The position numbers were made by a program, and so were the translations under genes. Below are positions 1 to 11,734 of a stretch of 64,000 nucleotides of DNA, one piece after another. Position 1 is the stretch's first letter, and each line of letters begins with the position of its first letter. Source of the stretch: Molanna angustata (Eukaryota; Arthropoda; Insecta; Trichoptera; Molannidae); assembly GCA_963576475.1 (NCBI GenBank), contig OY754969.1, positions 25,613,758 to 25,677,757 of the forward strand, written 5' to 3'. The notes below the pieces were generated by a model. It did not search any database. It had not been told where the DNA came from and saw only the letters and a list, made by a program, of their open reading frames with translations.

Positions 1-884
1 AATATACCATTTAGTATATATATATCTACCTAAGATCAAATAATGTAGAGGTATCTCAAGATATATAAATATATCTAGATCGTAACAAAAGTGTTGTTTA
101 ATGTTGTTGATCGTATTGTTCACCGATCTGAATATATTATCCGCTTTGGCTTTTGCCCCGTGCTTTGGTTTGAGGCCAGCGGCGCCGAAAGAAGTATTAT
201 TTGGCCACCAGCGCCTATTTATGTATATACACATATTAGATTGGAAGGGCGCAGGGCACAAGGCGCCAAGAAGGATAATAACATAACCCTAGGCGTTGTG
301 ATACCACTTGTTGGCCCTGTCCCGATCCCTTCACCGGATAAGATTGACTGTATGTATTATATTATGATAAATCTCACATAACGTGTGAAGTTTCTCATTA
401 GCTTTTCAGTTTTATTTTTTAACCAGCGTTTTCTGTATTAAGCACCAAACTTAAATCGATTAACGAAAGCGGCATCCGATTCAATATTGGAATGTTCTGG
501 ATTGATCGATATCATGTGTGATACATTATCAAGTCACGTCCCTTTCTAGGTAAACCAATACAACAGCAGAGCTAGACATGATGTTGATTACAGTAAAATT
601 AAGGTTAGCTTCAGACTTTAGCAATCTTTGAGGTTAGATTAATTAAATAATACTATAAATTTACACAACAATTCATGATAATTTCATGCTAAACGTAGAT
701 ATCAACAAATTTTTTATGATTAAATGTAGAGAAAGATTAATATTGGATTATGATCGAGTACTGATTTAGACATTTTTAAGATTAAGGCAAGAAAAGATCG
801 TATATTAAGAATGAGTTGCCCACCTGACCGTGCTTACATTATTTCTTTCAATTTGTCATAATATGTACATACCTACATTATGAT
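1..884. other. Non-coding DNA, no recognised gene
   Basis: AT-rich sequence with one less AT-rich block at about 160-335. Reading frames through that block have no recognisable domain. It could be a decayed transposon fragment, but I found no second copy in the window. Confidence 0.5.
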
Positions 885-1092
885 ACAAGGGTCCCGGGTT
901 CGATTCCCAGTGGAGACACAGTTTTAATTGTGTTTTCAGTCTCGATCTGTGAGATGATTAATATCGTAAGTCTCCAGAATGTGGTTACATGTTATTGGGT
1001 GCATGTTTTTTATTTTTATTTTATTTTTAAATAATTATTTGACATAGTACCTACCTGTTAATTGCCCGATAAGCTACATAAAATAAAATAAA
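885..1092 (+). mobile_element. SINE-C, 5'-truncated
   Basis: The stretch begins with a tRNA B-box-like string, GGTTCGATTCCC, at about 898. It continues with the body shared by the other SINE-C copies (a GTGTTTTCAGTCT motif, then a GATCTGTGAGA motif) and ends in TTAATTGCCCGATAAGC followed by an A-rich tail. The A-box half of the tRNA head is missing, so this copy is 5'-truncated. The complete copy at 59264-59473 serves as the reference. SINE-C is a Pol III-type element moved by some LINE. Confidence 0.7.
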
Positions 1093-1749
1093 GTCAATTA
1101 TATTAATTTAATCGATAAATATAATTATATAGGTATCATATTTTAAATCCTCTTAAATCAAAATCAATTTGTTTTCTAATAAGCTTGTATTTATTAATAA
1201 TTATTAATGTTTACGATAAGTATAAATAATTAGAATTCGTTTTACTATTTGATGTATGATGCCTTTCACAATGAGATAAATTCAAATAAAATATTATTTA
1301 AATTCAAATACCGACCTGTTAAGTTGGGAGTTAATATTGTATAGAGAAAAATGATTGAAGGAAGGTTAAAATTATCGGCTTCCAATGGGTTTTTTTATTC
1401 ATTAACAAGATATCATACAGTTAACGATAACCCTTTATCGCCTTAGGGTCCTGTCTACAAGGCGTAGAAAAGGATCGAATAATTTATTGAATTAGTTTTA
1501 CATATATCATAACACAATTATTTAAATACTTACTCACTAACAAATTAAAAATACATACATATATTTTGTGTGTATTTAATTTTTTAGCTCTGAATTTTTC
1601 ATAATTTGCGTATTAACAATAACAAAGCATTATAAAACCTCCATCTTGATTCATTAGATGTTTTGATAAAATTGAATAATTTTGTATGCAATACAAACTT
1701 TGTTCAACTACTGTTTAAATCGTTTCATAATAGATTATATATGTTCTGT
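1093..1749. other. AT-rich non-coding stretch
   Basis: No coding frame, tRNA-like head or tandem repeat seen. Confidence 0.4.
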
Positions 1750-1936
1750 ATTTTTTTTTTTTTTTTAAAAAAAAATGAATATGTCCTTGTTAAACAAGTA
1801 CATATACATCTTCCTACGTTCCCTAAACTAAGCATAAATGCTTGTCCTATAGGTGAACGAGATCGGTCGAGGCAGGATTCGAACTCGCGACCACTGGATT
1901 ACTAACCCAGCGCGCTAACCGCTCTGCCATCCACCC
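1750..1936 (-). mobile_element. SINE-A, tRNA-Thr-like head
   Basis: On the minus strand the head (1936 downwards) carries an A-box-like TGGCAGAGCGG and a B-box AGTTCGAATCC. The anticodon arm has a 5-bp stem and the loop TTAGTAA, which places AGT (Thr) in the anticodon position. The tRNA-like part runs into an unrelated body and an A-rich tail (poly-T on the plus strand at about 1750-1767). A second copy lies at 22185-22372 on the plus strand. A tRNA finder could call this a tRNA gene; the shared non-tRNA body makes it a SINE. Confidence 0.75.
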
Positions 1937-1941
1937 ATCCA

Positions 1942-2110
1942 GTATTTGAATTTGTTTGCTGTATAATAACTGTGTTTGACATTGCCAGTATAAATGAACA
2001 AAATCTACGGACTGACGTGATTTTTTTTATTCTTCATTTCACGTGAAGACTACTTTAAAAAGTGTGTCCTCATTTTTTTATTTACTTGTTCATTTGTATG
2101 CTTAAATAAA
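1942..2110 (+). repeat. Unclassified repeat U1, copy 1
   Basis: This stretch matches 47811-47990 with scattered differences. Shared landmarks are ATCTACGGACTGACGT and a TTCAACGTGAAG-like motif. No coding frame or terminal repeats are visible, so the class is unknown. Confidence 0.55.
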
Positions 2111-2577
2111 AACAAATAATTTTTAAGATTTTATAAAATCAAATTATTAAGACTTATTATTATATAGAGACTTATGTAGGTGCAGATACTTACATGTAAT
2201 CAAAATTAATTCATGTTTCCTTTCCTAATTAAAAATTCTTTTCCATAAATAAATAAAAATAATTAAAAAAAACATTTCAAACCAAAAGCAATAAAATATT
2301 TTATATCAAGAAAAATACCAACATCAAAATCATAATACAAAAAATATAAAGGTATTCAATTTTCTCTTTATTTACATTAACGCATCGTCTCATATACGTT
2401 CTATAATTGATTGTCATATTTTTATTCCTTGTTTTTCCTAATTTCATTTGTGTTCGACCACATTGTAGATTTTTATATTCACTTCATCCCTACTTATTAC
2501 GCTCATATACTTCTTTCCTCAACCTCAATATAATTCCTTGTCACTCACAAATTCACTAATTCTATTACAAGGTGAAT

Positions 2578-2835
2578 TGAAAATTGGAAACTGTGTGGTT
2601 GTGCTTGGGTAGGAAAATCTGAAATGGGACACTGTATGACTGTGTTTGGGTAAGAAAATCTGAAAATTGGAAACTGTGTGGCTGTGATTAGGTCTGAAAT
2701 CTGAAAATGGGACACTGTGTGGCTGTGATTAGGTCTGAAATCTGAAAATGGGACACTGTGTAGCTGTGATTAGGTCTGAAATCTGAAAATGGGACACTGT
2801 CTGGCTGTCATTGGGCCTGAAAATGGGACACTGAA
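2578..2835 (+). repeat. Minisatellite, about 41-bp unit
   Basis: About six degenerate units contain GGGACACTGTGTGGCTGTGA followed by TTAGGTCTGAAATCTGAAAA. The middle three units are nearly identical and spaced 41 bp apart; the outer units have drifted. Ordinary tandem duplication explains it. Confidence 0.8.
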
Positions 2836-3306
2836 CCATAAAAATATAGTAATAAATGATAATAATAAAATTTATGTTCTTTCATTCGTTTTATATTTTT
2901 TTCATTTTTATATATAAAATATGATATTAAATAAATTGATATAGTTTATAATCTTTTGCTACATATACGCTATATATATTTTTATTCAAGGATTTTACAT
3001 TTCACTTATTTTTATCTTACCTCTATTTACCTATTTCATCTATCAATACCATCAAACATTATAATTAATGATCCAAACTTTTGGAATAGAAATTTTTGTT
3101 AAATTATTTAGTTAAAAAATCTATAAACTCAGAGTAATTCAGTCACATTGAAAGAAGTGTAAATAAATATAGATTTCGAGGATGCCGAGGCGGGCGAAAA
3201 ATAAATACACTAAAACATAACCGTGATAAAAATACTTCCGAAACACTGACACATAAAATCTCAGTACCACCCGATCGTCACATAGCACCTCTACCCAGAA
3301 AAATAG

Positions 3307-4020
3307 TTGTTGGGCATTGGAATGCTCGTTCTTTAAACAACAAAGTTGACGATGTCATCGAAGTAATTCGTGAACATAAAATAAATATTATCTGCATCAC
3401 GGAAACATGGCATGACGATTATAATACAATCTCCCTCAAGAATCTCCACTCTCAAGGATTCACAGTCGTTGAAGAAGCAAGGGAGAGGAAAACTAAGGAA
3501 ACCGCAACCTGTGCAACAAAAACTAATCACGGAGGTATTGCTGTAATCGCCAACCAAGGATTCCATATATCTAAAACACCAATTGGAAAATTCAATAGCT
3601 TCGAATGTCTTGCCTGCAAAATATCCACTAAAAGTTACAACTTCACCATTATCACAATCTATAGACCGGGATCAATCCATGTAACGGGAACATTTTTTGA
3701 CGAATTTTCAATACTTCTTCAATTCCAAATCTATACTAGAAATTGCCTTATGGCAATAAACCTGCCTTTGTACACATGTACATAAATTATATAAATAAAT
3801 AAATATACATCACCGGTGACTTCAACATCCACTTAGAACAGTGTGAAAATCCAACTAGCAAACGATTTACAGACATTATCAACTCATTTGGACTCCTTCA
3901 GTTAGTGAAGACTCCGACCCACGATGCTGCAGGAATACTGGATGTCTTCATATCTAGAACAAATAACGAAGAAATCTTTCCGCGTGTAATTGATATCGGC
4001 TTATCTGATCATAGACTCAT
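3307..4020 (+). pseudogene. LINE AP-endonuclease domain, interrupted
   Basis: Read without a start codon, the frame from 3307 has GHWNARSLNNKVDD, then CITETW (the catalytic Glu of the AP endonuclease fold), NHGGIAVIA and TIYRPGS. A 70-bp insertion breaks it at about 3737-3806. Beyond it follow GDFNIHLE (Asp and Asn) and SDHRLIYT (the terminal Asp-His pair). All the usual endonuclease blocks are therefore present. In active elements this domain nicks the target DNA to prime reverse transcription. Here the insertion disables it. Confidence 0.8.
3737..3806 (+). mobile_element. Short retroposon tail inserted in the LINE
   Basis: About 70 bp interrupt the endonuclease frame. They contain ATTGCCTTATGGCAATAAAC and end in an (AATA)n-type tail. 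TATAC occurs on both sides and may be a short target duplication. The same core ends the SINE-B copies (for example at 49743-49765), so this looks like a severely 5'-truncated insertion of SINE-B or of its partner LINE. Confidence 0.6.
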
Positions 4021-4379
4021 TTATACTACCCTTAATCTCTGTCAACCCCCGCCAAAATACATAACAACTACTTCAAGATCAAGGAGAAACTTTAACAGTG
4101 AATATTTTCTATCTGATATACCTCGATCTCCTCTCTGTAACCTTAATAATAATCAAAATCAAACTCTCAATAAATTAGTTGATACCTACAACACAACGTT
4201 ACGAAATCTTATTGGAAAACATGCACCGGAAAAAAACAAAACGACTTCAAAACCGAATTTCTGACAACTGGTTCGACGAAGAGTGCAGGGAAAAGAAGAA
4301 AAAAATGCGTAAAATAGAAAGAGCATATAAACACCAGCATTCAACGTTGCAACGTACAAATTGAATTGCAGCACAAACA

Positions 4380-5640
4380 GACTACAAGAAAACACTTACG
4401 GCTAAGAAGAATGGTTATTGGACTAATAAAATCCAACAAGAACGTGATAACCCGAGACAAATGTGGAAATCAATAAATACAGTCTTAGGAACCACAAATA
4501 TACACCCCACTACTGCAGATATCTCTCCAGATGCCATCTCCGATTTTATGCAAAAAAAGATTATAAAAATTCGCTCTACCACAGCTAAGTCAACTTCTCC
4601 TTCTTATTCAACCAACTTAAGCAATAGTTATCTAGATTATTTTTCCGAAACAAATGAAAAAGAAATTATCACACTCATCAATAACTCACCCAACAAAAAC
4701 TGTACCTTAGATCCCATTCCAACATGGCTCCTTAAAAAATGTATTGTTTTAATAGCACCCTATCTCTGTAAATTATTTAATTTATCATTGTGCTAAGTCT
4801 CAAAGAATCAATAGTAACACCGCTACTAAAAAAGCCAAATCTTGACCCCGATGACGTATACAACTACAGACCCATATCCAAATTACCGTTTATCGCTAAA
4901 ATACTGGAGAAAATTATAAGTGCAAGATTAAATAATTTCATAGAGACAAACAGGATGTTTACCAAATTTCAATCTGCATACAGAAAATATCACTCAACTG
5001 AGACTGGACTCCTTTGAATACTATCTGACACGATTCTAGCTACCGAAACCGGAAACCATGTTCTAATAGCATTCCTCGACATGAGTGCTGCTTTTGATAC
5101 GATTGATCACACTATTCTTACTGAAAGACTCAAATCAACTTACGGTATTCGAGAAAACACACATAAATGGTTTCAATCTTATCTCACAGGACGGCACCAA
5201 ACGATCAAATTCAATAATCTTAAATCATCTCCCGCTCTTATAAAATTCGGTGTTCCCCAGGGTTCTGTGTTAAGCCCGTTACTCTTTATTTTATACACAA
5301 AAGACATATTTTCAATCATTGACTCCTATGGACTATTAGCACACTGTTATGCGGATGATTGGCAACTTGACTTTTATTGCACACCAGAAAATACTCACTA
5401 TCTTAAAACCGTAATTCGTAAATGTATCGAAGATATCGATATTTGGATGTCAGCAAACAAACTTAAGTTTAACAGATCTACTTTGGACAGCAACGCGAAA
5501 ACGTCATCATTTAATAGACACCTCCCCACTAACCTTCGAAGACTCAGATATTATTCCCAAATCCTGTGTCAAACTTCTCGGAGTCAAAATAGATTCCAAT
5601 ATAAGCTTTACAAACCAAATAAACACAGTTTCATCTTCTG
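4380..5640 (+). pseudogene. LINE reverse transcriptase, broken
   Basis: Frames through this region contain DDVYNYRPISKLPFIAKILE (fingers), FLDMSAAFDTIDH (motif A, first catalytic Asp), FGVPQGSVLSPLLFILY (motif B) and CYADDWQLD (motif C, catalytic Asp pair). A stop at about 5016 and a shift near 4795 split the frame, and after about 5460 the reading is scrambled. The key catalytic residues survive, so the losses are fairly recent or few, but no continuous polymerase can be read. Confidence 0.8.
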
Positions 5641-5696
5641 CTTTCTTTGAATTAAGACGTTTAAAGTCAATCCGTAGGAGTATCCCATCTGAAGCC

Positions 5697-6220
5697 ATGA
5701 AATCTTTGGTAAGCGCCTTTGTTGTCTCCCGTTTGGATTACTGTAACGGTATATATGCGAATCTACCAAAAAAGAAATTAATAAAATTCAGTCAGTTTTC
5801 AATGCTGCAGCCAGGCTCATCACCGGAGCCTCCAGGTTTTCTCACATCTCTCACCATCTCCGCAATCTCCATTGGCTTAAAGTTCCTGAAAGGATTGAAT
5901 ATAAACTCTGTCTCATGATCTTCAACGCACTTCATAGTATGGCTCCTACTTACCTCTTCGAACTTTGCATTCCTCTTTCAATTAACGACAGACAATCATC
6001 ACTTTGTTCTGCGTCTTCATCCATGGTTGGAAAATTATTTGAAATAAACAGGGTGCATACCACTAATTTAGGCGATCGTGCGTTTGCTGTGGCAGGACCA
6101 AATGCATGGAATAAGCTCCCAAGTACCCTCAGACAAACTGAAAATATATCTACCTTCAGAAAAAATCTCAAAACACACCTATTTCGAAAATCTTACCAAA
6201 GCCATAATGATACATCTTAA
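5697..6220 (+). pseudogene. LINE C-terminal region
   Basis: Two overlapping frames (5697-5918 and 5915-6220) encode the region downstream of the polymerase. Motifs are VSRLDYCNGIYANLP, ALHSMAPTYLFELCIPL and GDRAFAVAGPNAWNKLPS. They are joined by one frameshift near 5800. The same sequence, in a different state of decay, is at 18818-19354 and 21085-21387. Confidence 0.75.
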
Positions 6221-6489
6221 TCAATTTTCAGCGCCCTTGAGGTGAGATATTCACGAAAACGGCGCTATATAAATCATCCAAATTATTATATTATATAAAA
6301 GATGCGCTTTAGTCCACTGTTGAACGAGTATCCATCAACTTGTTACTACCTATTGTAATATTTGGTTATAGCTGGGATATGACCTATGCTTGTACATCGA
6401 ACGAGTTACCGAAATCAATTTCAGATAACGAGCATCAACATCCATCCATATTATTAAATCTGAACATGAAGAAAAAACAAATGTTTTCT

Positions 6490-6964
6490 TTATAGTTTTA
6501 TTGAGGGGGCGTATAAACCTCAACACCCCAATTTCTAATAAAATTCCTCAAATATGTTAAACAGTGTGTTTCTAGAAAAAATACTAAGTACAAGTATTAT
6601 TTTCAACATTTCTCTGGTGAATGTTCGTCACACAATTCAAAAATTCAGCCTAAATTCCCCTTTTTACAGCATTTTTTTAAATTACTCCATTACTATTATG
6701 TCGGAGAGAAATAAATATTTACTATGCTTAAAAGGTGCATGAAATCAAAATAAATGACCGATAAAGATTTTTCATTTCAAGTAAGGTTTGTTCTTCAATA
6801 CTCAATTAATCAACAAATTTTGAGTTTCCTATAATTTAAATCACGTATGAACTTTTTTTAAAGCACGCGATAGTTACCGTTATTCACACGTAACTTCAAA
6901 GTGCATTAGGAGGTTTTAACACAATATCAATTATGTATTAAAACCTCCTAATGCAATTAAGAAT
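6490..6964 (+). repeat. Unclassified repeat U2, copy 1
   Basis: This stretch matches 11735-12095: both have CAAATATGTTAAACAGTGTGT-like, TTCGTCACACAATT-like and CACACGTAACTTCA-like landmarks in the same order. No protein frame is visible. It ends in a perfect 17-bp hairpin (6903-6919 with 6938-6954). Confidence 0.5.
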
Positions 6965-7477
6965 TAAGAATAGACAATTGAAAAAAGTGAAAAATAAGTA
7001 CTTTTGTTGTTGTTTTTTTTTCTCTAAATCAATCAATTTTTTCAACAAATAATTTATTTTTTTACAAATTTTGTTGTGTGTGCATGACTCATAATGAAAT
7101 ATTGTGTTTGGAAAGAGAGAAAGAAGGATGCATATGCTTGAATGCGTAGCGTATGTATGTACATTTACTTATATTATATGTAAACGTATATATATTTATA
7201 TAAACAACGCAATAGACAATAATATAAAACTAGCTCACCTTAGCACAGGCTATGCCTAGTGAGGGGGCTAGTAACAAAGATACAAACAAAAAGAGATAGC
7301 TTTAACTATGTAAGCAATGGTGAAATAATGAAATTATATTTATTGCAATGAAATAACTTATATTTACTTTGTATGTCTACTATGTATGAATAAGCTTATA
7401 TTACCTTTAATTATTTTGTATCTTATATCTATGTACTCTATGTTTTTGGATAGAAATAAATAAAATAAATAAATAAA
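6965..7477 (+). mobile_element. LINE family J, 3' end only
   Basis: This is the 3' untranslated tail found at 40005-40522 and 43990-44505, beginning near AGACAATTGAAAAAAGTGAA and ending in an (AATA)n tail. It includes the conserved 43-nt hairpin at 7229-7271. No coding sequence remains, so it is a strongly 5'-truncated insertion. It is more diverged than the other two copies and probably older. Confidence 0.75.
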
Positions 7478-8837
7478 TGCCCTCTTAATCAAATTAGATT
7501 CTTTCTCAGTCGCTGTTACATAGAGGAACCAAACGAATTAATAATATTCCGATCGGCTGTCAGATAGGTTTTATAAGTACCAAAAAGAGGTGTAACAATA
7601 AAATATCTATTATTTGTTGTATGTGTATTATAAACCTCAGTCATCTATAATTTATATCAAACTTAGTGGTGCTTAAATTCCAATATCTTTTGAATGATTT
7701 GCAATTCATCTACCGCACCCGCATAATCAAATGCTTTTGTTGAACCTGGCATTTTATATTTCTTTAGTTTCTGCCGGCTCAGTTCCAAACAGCCAGAGGA
7801 AGTCTTTTGTCTATTTTTTAATAAATATTTTAATTATGTATACCTGTAACTGTAACCTGCTTACATATAAACCTATATCAGAGCCTGGACAAAGGGTTTC
7901 GCTGTTTTTGTTAGTTATATGATTAACAATGAAAATTCCTATGTGTATATATTTTTGTGAATAAGGAAATGATAACATCAGAAGATCCTAGTGAAATATA
8001 TTTTAATTGTAGGTACATACATTAAAAACACTGAGATGGAAAATTGGAAAAGTTTCCATGGTTTGCGAACACATTCCAATTAAAGTCGAAGTAGGATAAG
8101 CAATCATTTGATGAAATAATTTATATTAATATCTATTGATCTTATGCAATAGCATACCTGGAAAAGCACAACGTAGTGTTAAGATGATTTAAGAAATATG
8201 AAGCACAGGAAATGTCAATTTACAAATTAAGAATTGAAGTTTAGTTCCAAGATTACTAACTAAAAGAAACACGATTGTTGGTGGCTTTGGTTGATGGAAA
8301 CCCCTCCTTACAGACACATTTAAAGAGACAAATTTTTGTTTTACTTAAAGGTGTTTGTCGGAGCTTTTCCACCAAAATTTTCTGTCAATGGAAGGCGTGA
8401 TTTCAAATAGATTATCGTAGTAAATATAAAAAATATCACGTTTTATGCTATTCGTGTTAAAATAGCAATATTCAACACTTTGATGGCTGTTATTTCCGTA
8501 AGCTACCACTACTCAAGGTTCATATTATCCAAACGTTGTTACTATCTATCGTTGTACAGGAAAAAAATAGAATTTAAACTATGACGTAAATTTGGTTGTC
8601 GCTGGTATGTAATTCAAAATAAATTTTAAATTTTTATTCATTGCAAAAACTAAATTGTCAATTTTCCATTGATATGTAATCATGTTAATGAAAATTAGTA
8701 CAGCCATTCTAAGATATCATGTTTTTTAGACCTTTTCTTTTCACATATGTGTCCTTTCACACCTGCTAAGTATTAAAGAAGTAATATGTTTAATTCCAAT
8801 GGCCCAAATCTTCGTTTTGATTAATATTTTCTCGGGG
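7478..8837. other. AT-rich non-coding stretch
   Basis: No recognisable domain, tRNA-like head or tandem array. Short frames at 7731-7922 show no family motif. Confidence 0.4.
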
Positions 8838-9221
8838 TAGTATCTCACTGCATCCCCCACCCTTCATCCCACCACCCCTGTGTTCTTTCGCCTCTCGGTG
8901 GGCTCCCTGCCCTAGACCGATATATTATTGTGGAGTGTGGCGCCATTCGGAAAACTTCAAGGAAAAAAATACTGTATGAAAAAAGGAGTCCATCCATCTT
9001 TGGGTATGGGAATTTCGGCACCATCTTGATTTCGCAGCGGCAATCCGTGAAGGAATTGAACCAGACCAAGAAACATAAGTCAACAATACTAATAAATGTA
9101 CCTAATAAAACTCGTAAGTTTATTCTGCGAGGCACTGACTTAGAATGGTGCTTCCACACTTTTCTTTTACCGTCCTTTTCGAGTGTCCCGAAAGAGCTTG
9201 GTACGTAATCGAATATATAAC
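8838..9221. other. GC-richer block of unknown nature
   Basis: The block is noticeably less AT-rich than its surroundings and is open on both strands (minus 8845-9240, plus 8930-9208). Neither translation contains a domain or repeat I recognise. It lies immediately 5' of a short retroposon (9222-9355) and may be part of it or of an older transposon. Confidence 0.3.
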
Positions 9222-9355
9222 AGGCATTATTACATCTCACAGTTCAGCAATGAGGTTCAGCACTTATTCTGGATGTTACTTTTTTTAGGTGAGACACACC
9301 TGTCGCTGGTTACCCTACATTATGGGATATGCCGTGATGCTATGAATGAATGGAG
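9222..9355 (+). mobile_element. Short retroposon U3 with RTE-like tail, copy 1
   Basis: It shares with 14310-14482 the landmarks AGTTCAGCAATG, GGTTACCCTACATT and a 3' end of the form GGGATATGCCGTGATGCTATG followed by GAATGAAT. The 3' end resembles the terminus of RTE family 1 (GTGATGGTATG plus an ATGT-type tail), which suggests it is moved by that LINE. Confidence 0.5.
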
Positions 9356-9886
9356 AAAATGCTAGCTGTGTTACTACGAATGAGATTTCAAACGAGCACA
9401 ATACGTGGCGTAAATAATGTAGATTTAGCTATGAATAACTATATTCAAGATATTTTTCTAATAATCGCGTAATATAAATTGAGTGTGTAGGTACCATGAT
9501 TTTAGATTGTATTTCCTCTTTGAAACTTTTGAATTTTAGTGGAGGTTTGAGTCGAACCCAAAACCACCTGTCTCAGTCTTGTCCACCGCATTTCTTGGAA
9601 GGAGTATAATGGAATGAATATGTTTGGTTCCCTTTATAAAACCTCCCATGTTTTGAAAAAATCTACCGCATTGAATAGGGGATGCAGCCACATGGGCCGA
9701 ACCAGGAAGCGAACAGTATGCAACATTCTGACATAAATCAGCTGATGACCAGCTGACCACATTTGGGCCTTGAACAACTTCGAATCAAATCTTTCCACTC
9801 ACAAATCTTTGTATATTTATTAAAATAATATTCAATGATTGGAATATGAATATTTTTCAACAAAATTTTTCAAAAGCAATAACGAT

Positions 9887-9983
9887 TGGGCTGGAAACAC
9901 TGGTTAGTTGGAATAAATTGCCATACGGCAATAAACTCGCCACTTGCGAAGGGTGCAAGGAAGTGTTTGTTATTTATTATTAA
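9887..9983 (+). mobile_element. SINE-B, 3' part
   Basis: It matches the 3' half of the full SINE-B copies: GGGCTGGAAACACTGGTTAG, then GCCATACGGCAATAAACTCG and a GTGCAAGGAAGTGTT end. The tRNA-like head is missing. A reversed scrap of the same tail lies near 59925-59945. Confidence 0.65.
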
Positions 9984-10134
9984 CGACATATACCTGCCTA
10001 ACGTTATGGATTTTTTTCTTATAAAAGCCCATTTTTGATTGAAATTTCAATCCTACTTCAGTACAAAATATCAACGATCTTGATCAAATTTTGATACGGA
10101 ATTTTATAATATTATAATTCAGAGAAGTTAAAAG

Positions 10135-10262
10135 TAAGAATAACTGAAGAGCGTGTATGAGACGGTGCATGGACGTGAACGAAGCGAGAAATGAATGTCA
10201 AGAGTGAAGAGTATGGCGTTCAGTTTTCTCTGCCTACCCCAAATGACGTGATAGTATGGAAT
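10135..10262 (+). mobile_element. RTE family 1, 3' end
   Basis: It encodes the RTE C-terminus in decayed form: a CMDVNEAR-like string, then an Arg/Val-rich string ending in SAYP. It terminates at GTGATAGTATGG. It is severely 5'-truncated. Confidence 0.7.
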
Positions 10263-10264
10263 GT

Positions 10265-10452
10265 TAACATACAATATGCCAAATAATTATTTAACACTCT
10301 ACCAATAACAAGTTGCCACATTCAGATGTACGATATTAATCGTCTCACAGATCCAGACTGAAAACGCAAAACTGTCTCCACCGAGAATCGAACCCGGGAT
10401 GCTTGGATCAGTAGTCAGATACCTAACCAACTGAGCCACAAAGGCCGACCTT
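10265..10452 (-). mobile_element. SINE-C, near full length
   Basis: On the minus strand the head has A-box TGGCTCAGTTGG and B-box GGTTCGATTCTC, then the SINE-C body (GTTTTCAGTCTGGATCTGTG) and a tail ending near AATGTGGCAACTTG. It abuts another tRNA-like element at 10455-10545. A tRNA scan may flag the head as a tRNA gene. Confidence 0.75.
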
Positions 10453-10454
10453 CG

Positions 10455-10545
10455 TGGTGATAAAATAAATTTTATATGTTGGGAATCAAACCCCGGACAC
10501 CGGCACAGTCAAATTCTTAGCACTATGCCACGGCGATCGACTTCT
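10455..10545 (-). mobile_element. tRNA-derived element SINE-E
   Basis: On the minus strand it carries an A-box-like TGGCATAGTGC and a B-box-like GGTTTGATTCCC about 45 bp apart, followed by an A/T-rich tail. It has no second copy in the window, so it could also be a single tRNA pseudogene. Confidence 0.5.
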
Positions 10546-11109
10546 TTTTGAAAAAAAATCTTTTTAAATTACAAAAATATCGAATAGTATAATTTTTTTT
10601 ACAAAAATAATATCGAATAGTATAAAACTGAATATTAAGGCGATTATAAATAATAATTATATTTCTTCTACACTTATCTGAAACTATAATTTTCAATAAT
10701 CCAATTCGGCCCATATGAGTGTGTTACGTTTTCAGAATGAAAACGAGACTGCTAGACAAGGACGTGAGGAAGGATAAAAAGAGAGCACAATATTTAGTCA
10801 ATAGTCGATAAATACCTGAACATTCCTTAGCAGGGTGTCAAATTACTCATGGCCGACTATTAGACAGGTTGCAGAGGCCTGCACTGGGTAATCAAATATT
10901 CATAATATCTACACTCATTTATTGTTGAGATTTTCATTAAAGTTTCTCATTTTTCTTCAACACAATATAATTTAATTTTCACAAAGGAGTACGATTTAAT
11001 CCATCTTTTAATTTACTACACACAAATTTTATGTCAATAACACTATTAATATGGTAAAATTTAATTTTTAATGAAAAGTAATATCTTTCTTACTGTGCAT
11101 ATACATTAG

Positions 11110-11734
11110 GCTGGGCCGTCCATGTATGAAGAATTTTATTTTTTGACATAATCTTAGCGAAAGAAGTCTTAAAAGTTGCGCATAAATATTTAGATTATAA
11201 ATGCATTTTTAATTTTCCGATTTAATAGTACTTTTGGCCCTTTAATTATACTTGAAACTGGGACTTGTACGATGTTTTTAAAAAATATAAATTATGTATA
11301 TCGGATGTTTGAAATTTCTTGAAACATCCAACTTATTGCGGGTAGAGAATTGTATTATTAACAACATAAATCCGATCAAATCTACTATTACAGCGCGGCT
11401 GACAGGTCTTCCAAAATCAATCAATATTTACTCCCTTTCAAATCAACGAATGGCGTACGACACACTAGAACAACACGTGCTAATGCACTTAAAATAACAT
11501 ATTTACTACTGTATTCTACGTATTGCTAAGAACATAAATAATTATTTTTATATGATTTAACTTGAGGCAGAACAAACAAAAATACTATTTTGAAATCTTT
11601 GTCTTCTGATAGAGGGCCAAAAGTAGTAATGAATATTTTTTGTATTATTTTTGGATTAACAGTATCCAAATAAGTAACTTTTAAGACCCCTTTCATATGT
11701 GGATTCGGAAAAAATGTACGGCCCGGCCCAGTAC
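11110..11734. mobile_element. Putative DNA transposon (MITE) inserted in repeat U2
   Basis: A 625-bp block is flanked on both sides by ATACATTAG (11101-11109 and 11735-11743). Its ends are imperfect inverted repeats: GCTGGGCCGTCCATG on the left and, read inward from the right, GTACTGGGCCGGGCCGTAC. A GTCTTAAAAGTTA-type motif sits inside each end. An 8- or 9-bp flanking repeat would fit a hAT-type element. No transposase frame is visible. Confidence 0.5.

Larger units (their letters stand above)
3180..6297 (+). mobile_element. L2/CR1-like non-LTR retrotransposon, decayed
   Basis: A long LINE on the plus strand with an AP-like endonuclease (3307-4020), reverse transcriptase (4380-5560) and a C-terminal region (5697-6220) that includes the string GDRAFAVAGPNAWNKLP. 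The short 3' UTR has GCGCCCTTGAGGTGAGATAT and ends at an ATT-rich tail near 6290. Several in-frame stops and shifts break the frames, so it is inactive. The 3' part is repeated at 18815-19356 and 20950-21470 and, as a divergent form, on the minus strand at 13975-14235. The assignment to the CR1/L2/Daphne group rests on the C-terminal motif and simple-repeat tail. Confidence 0.8.
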
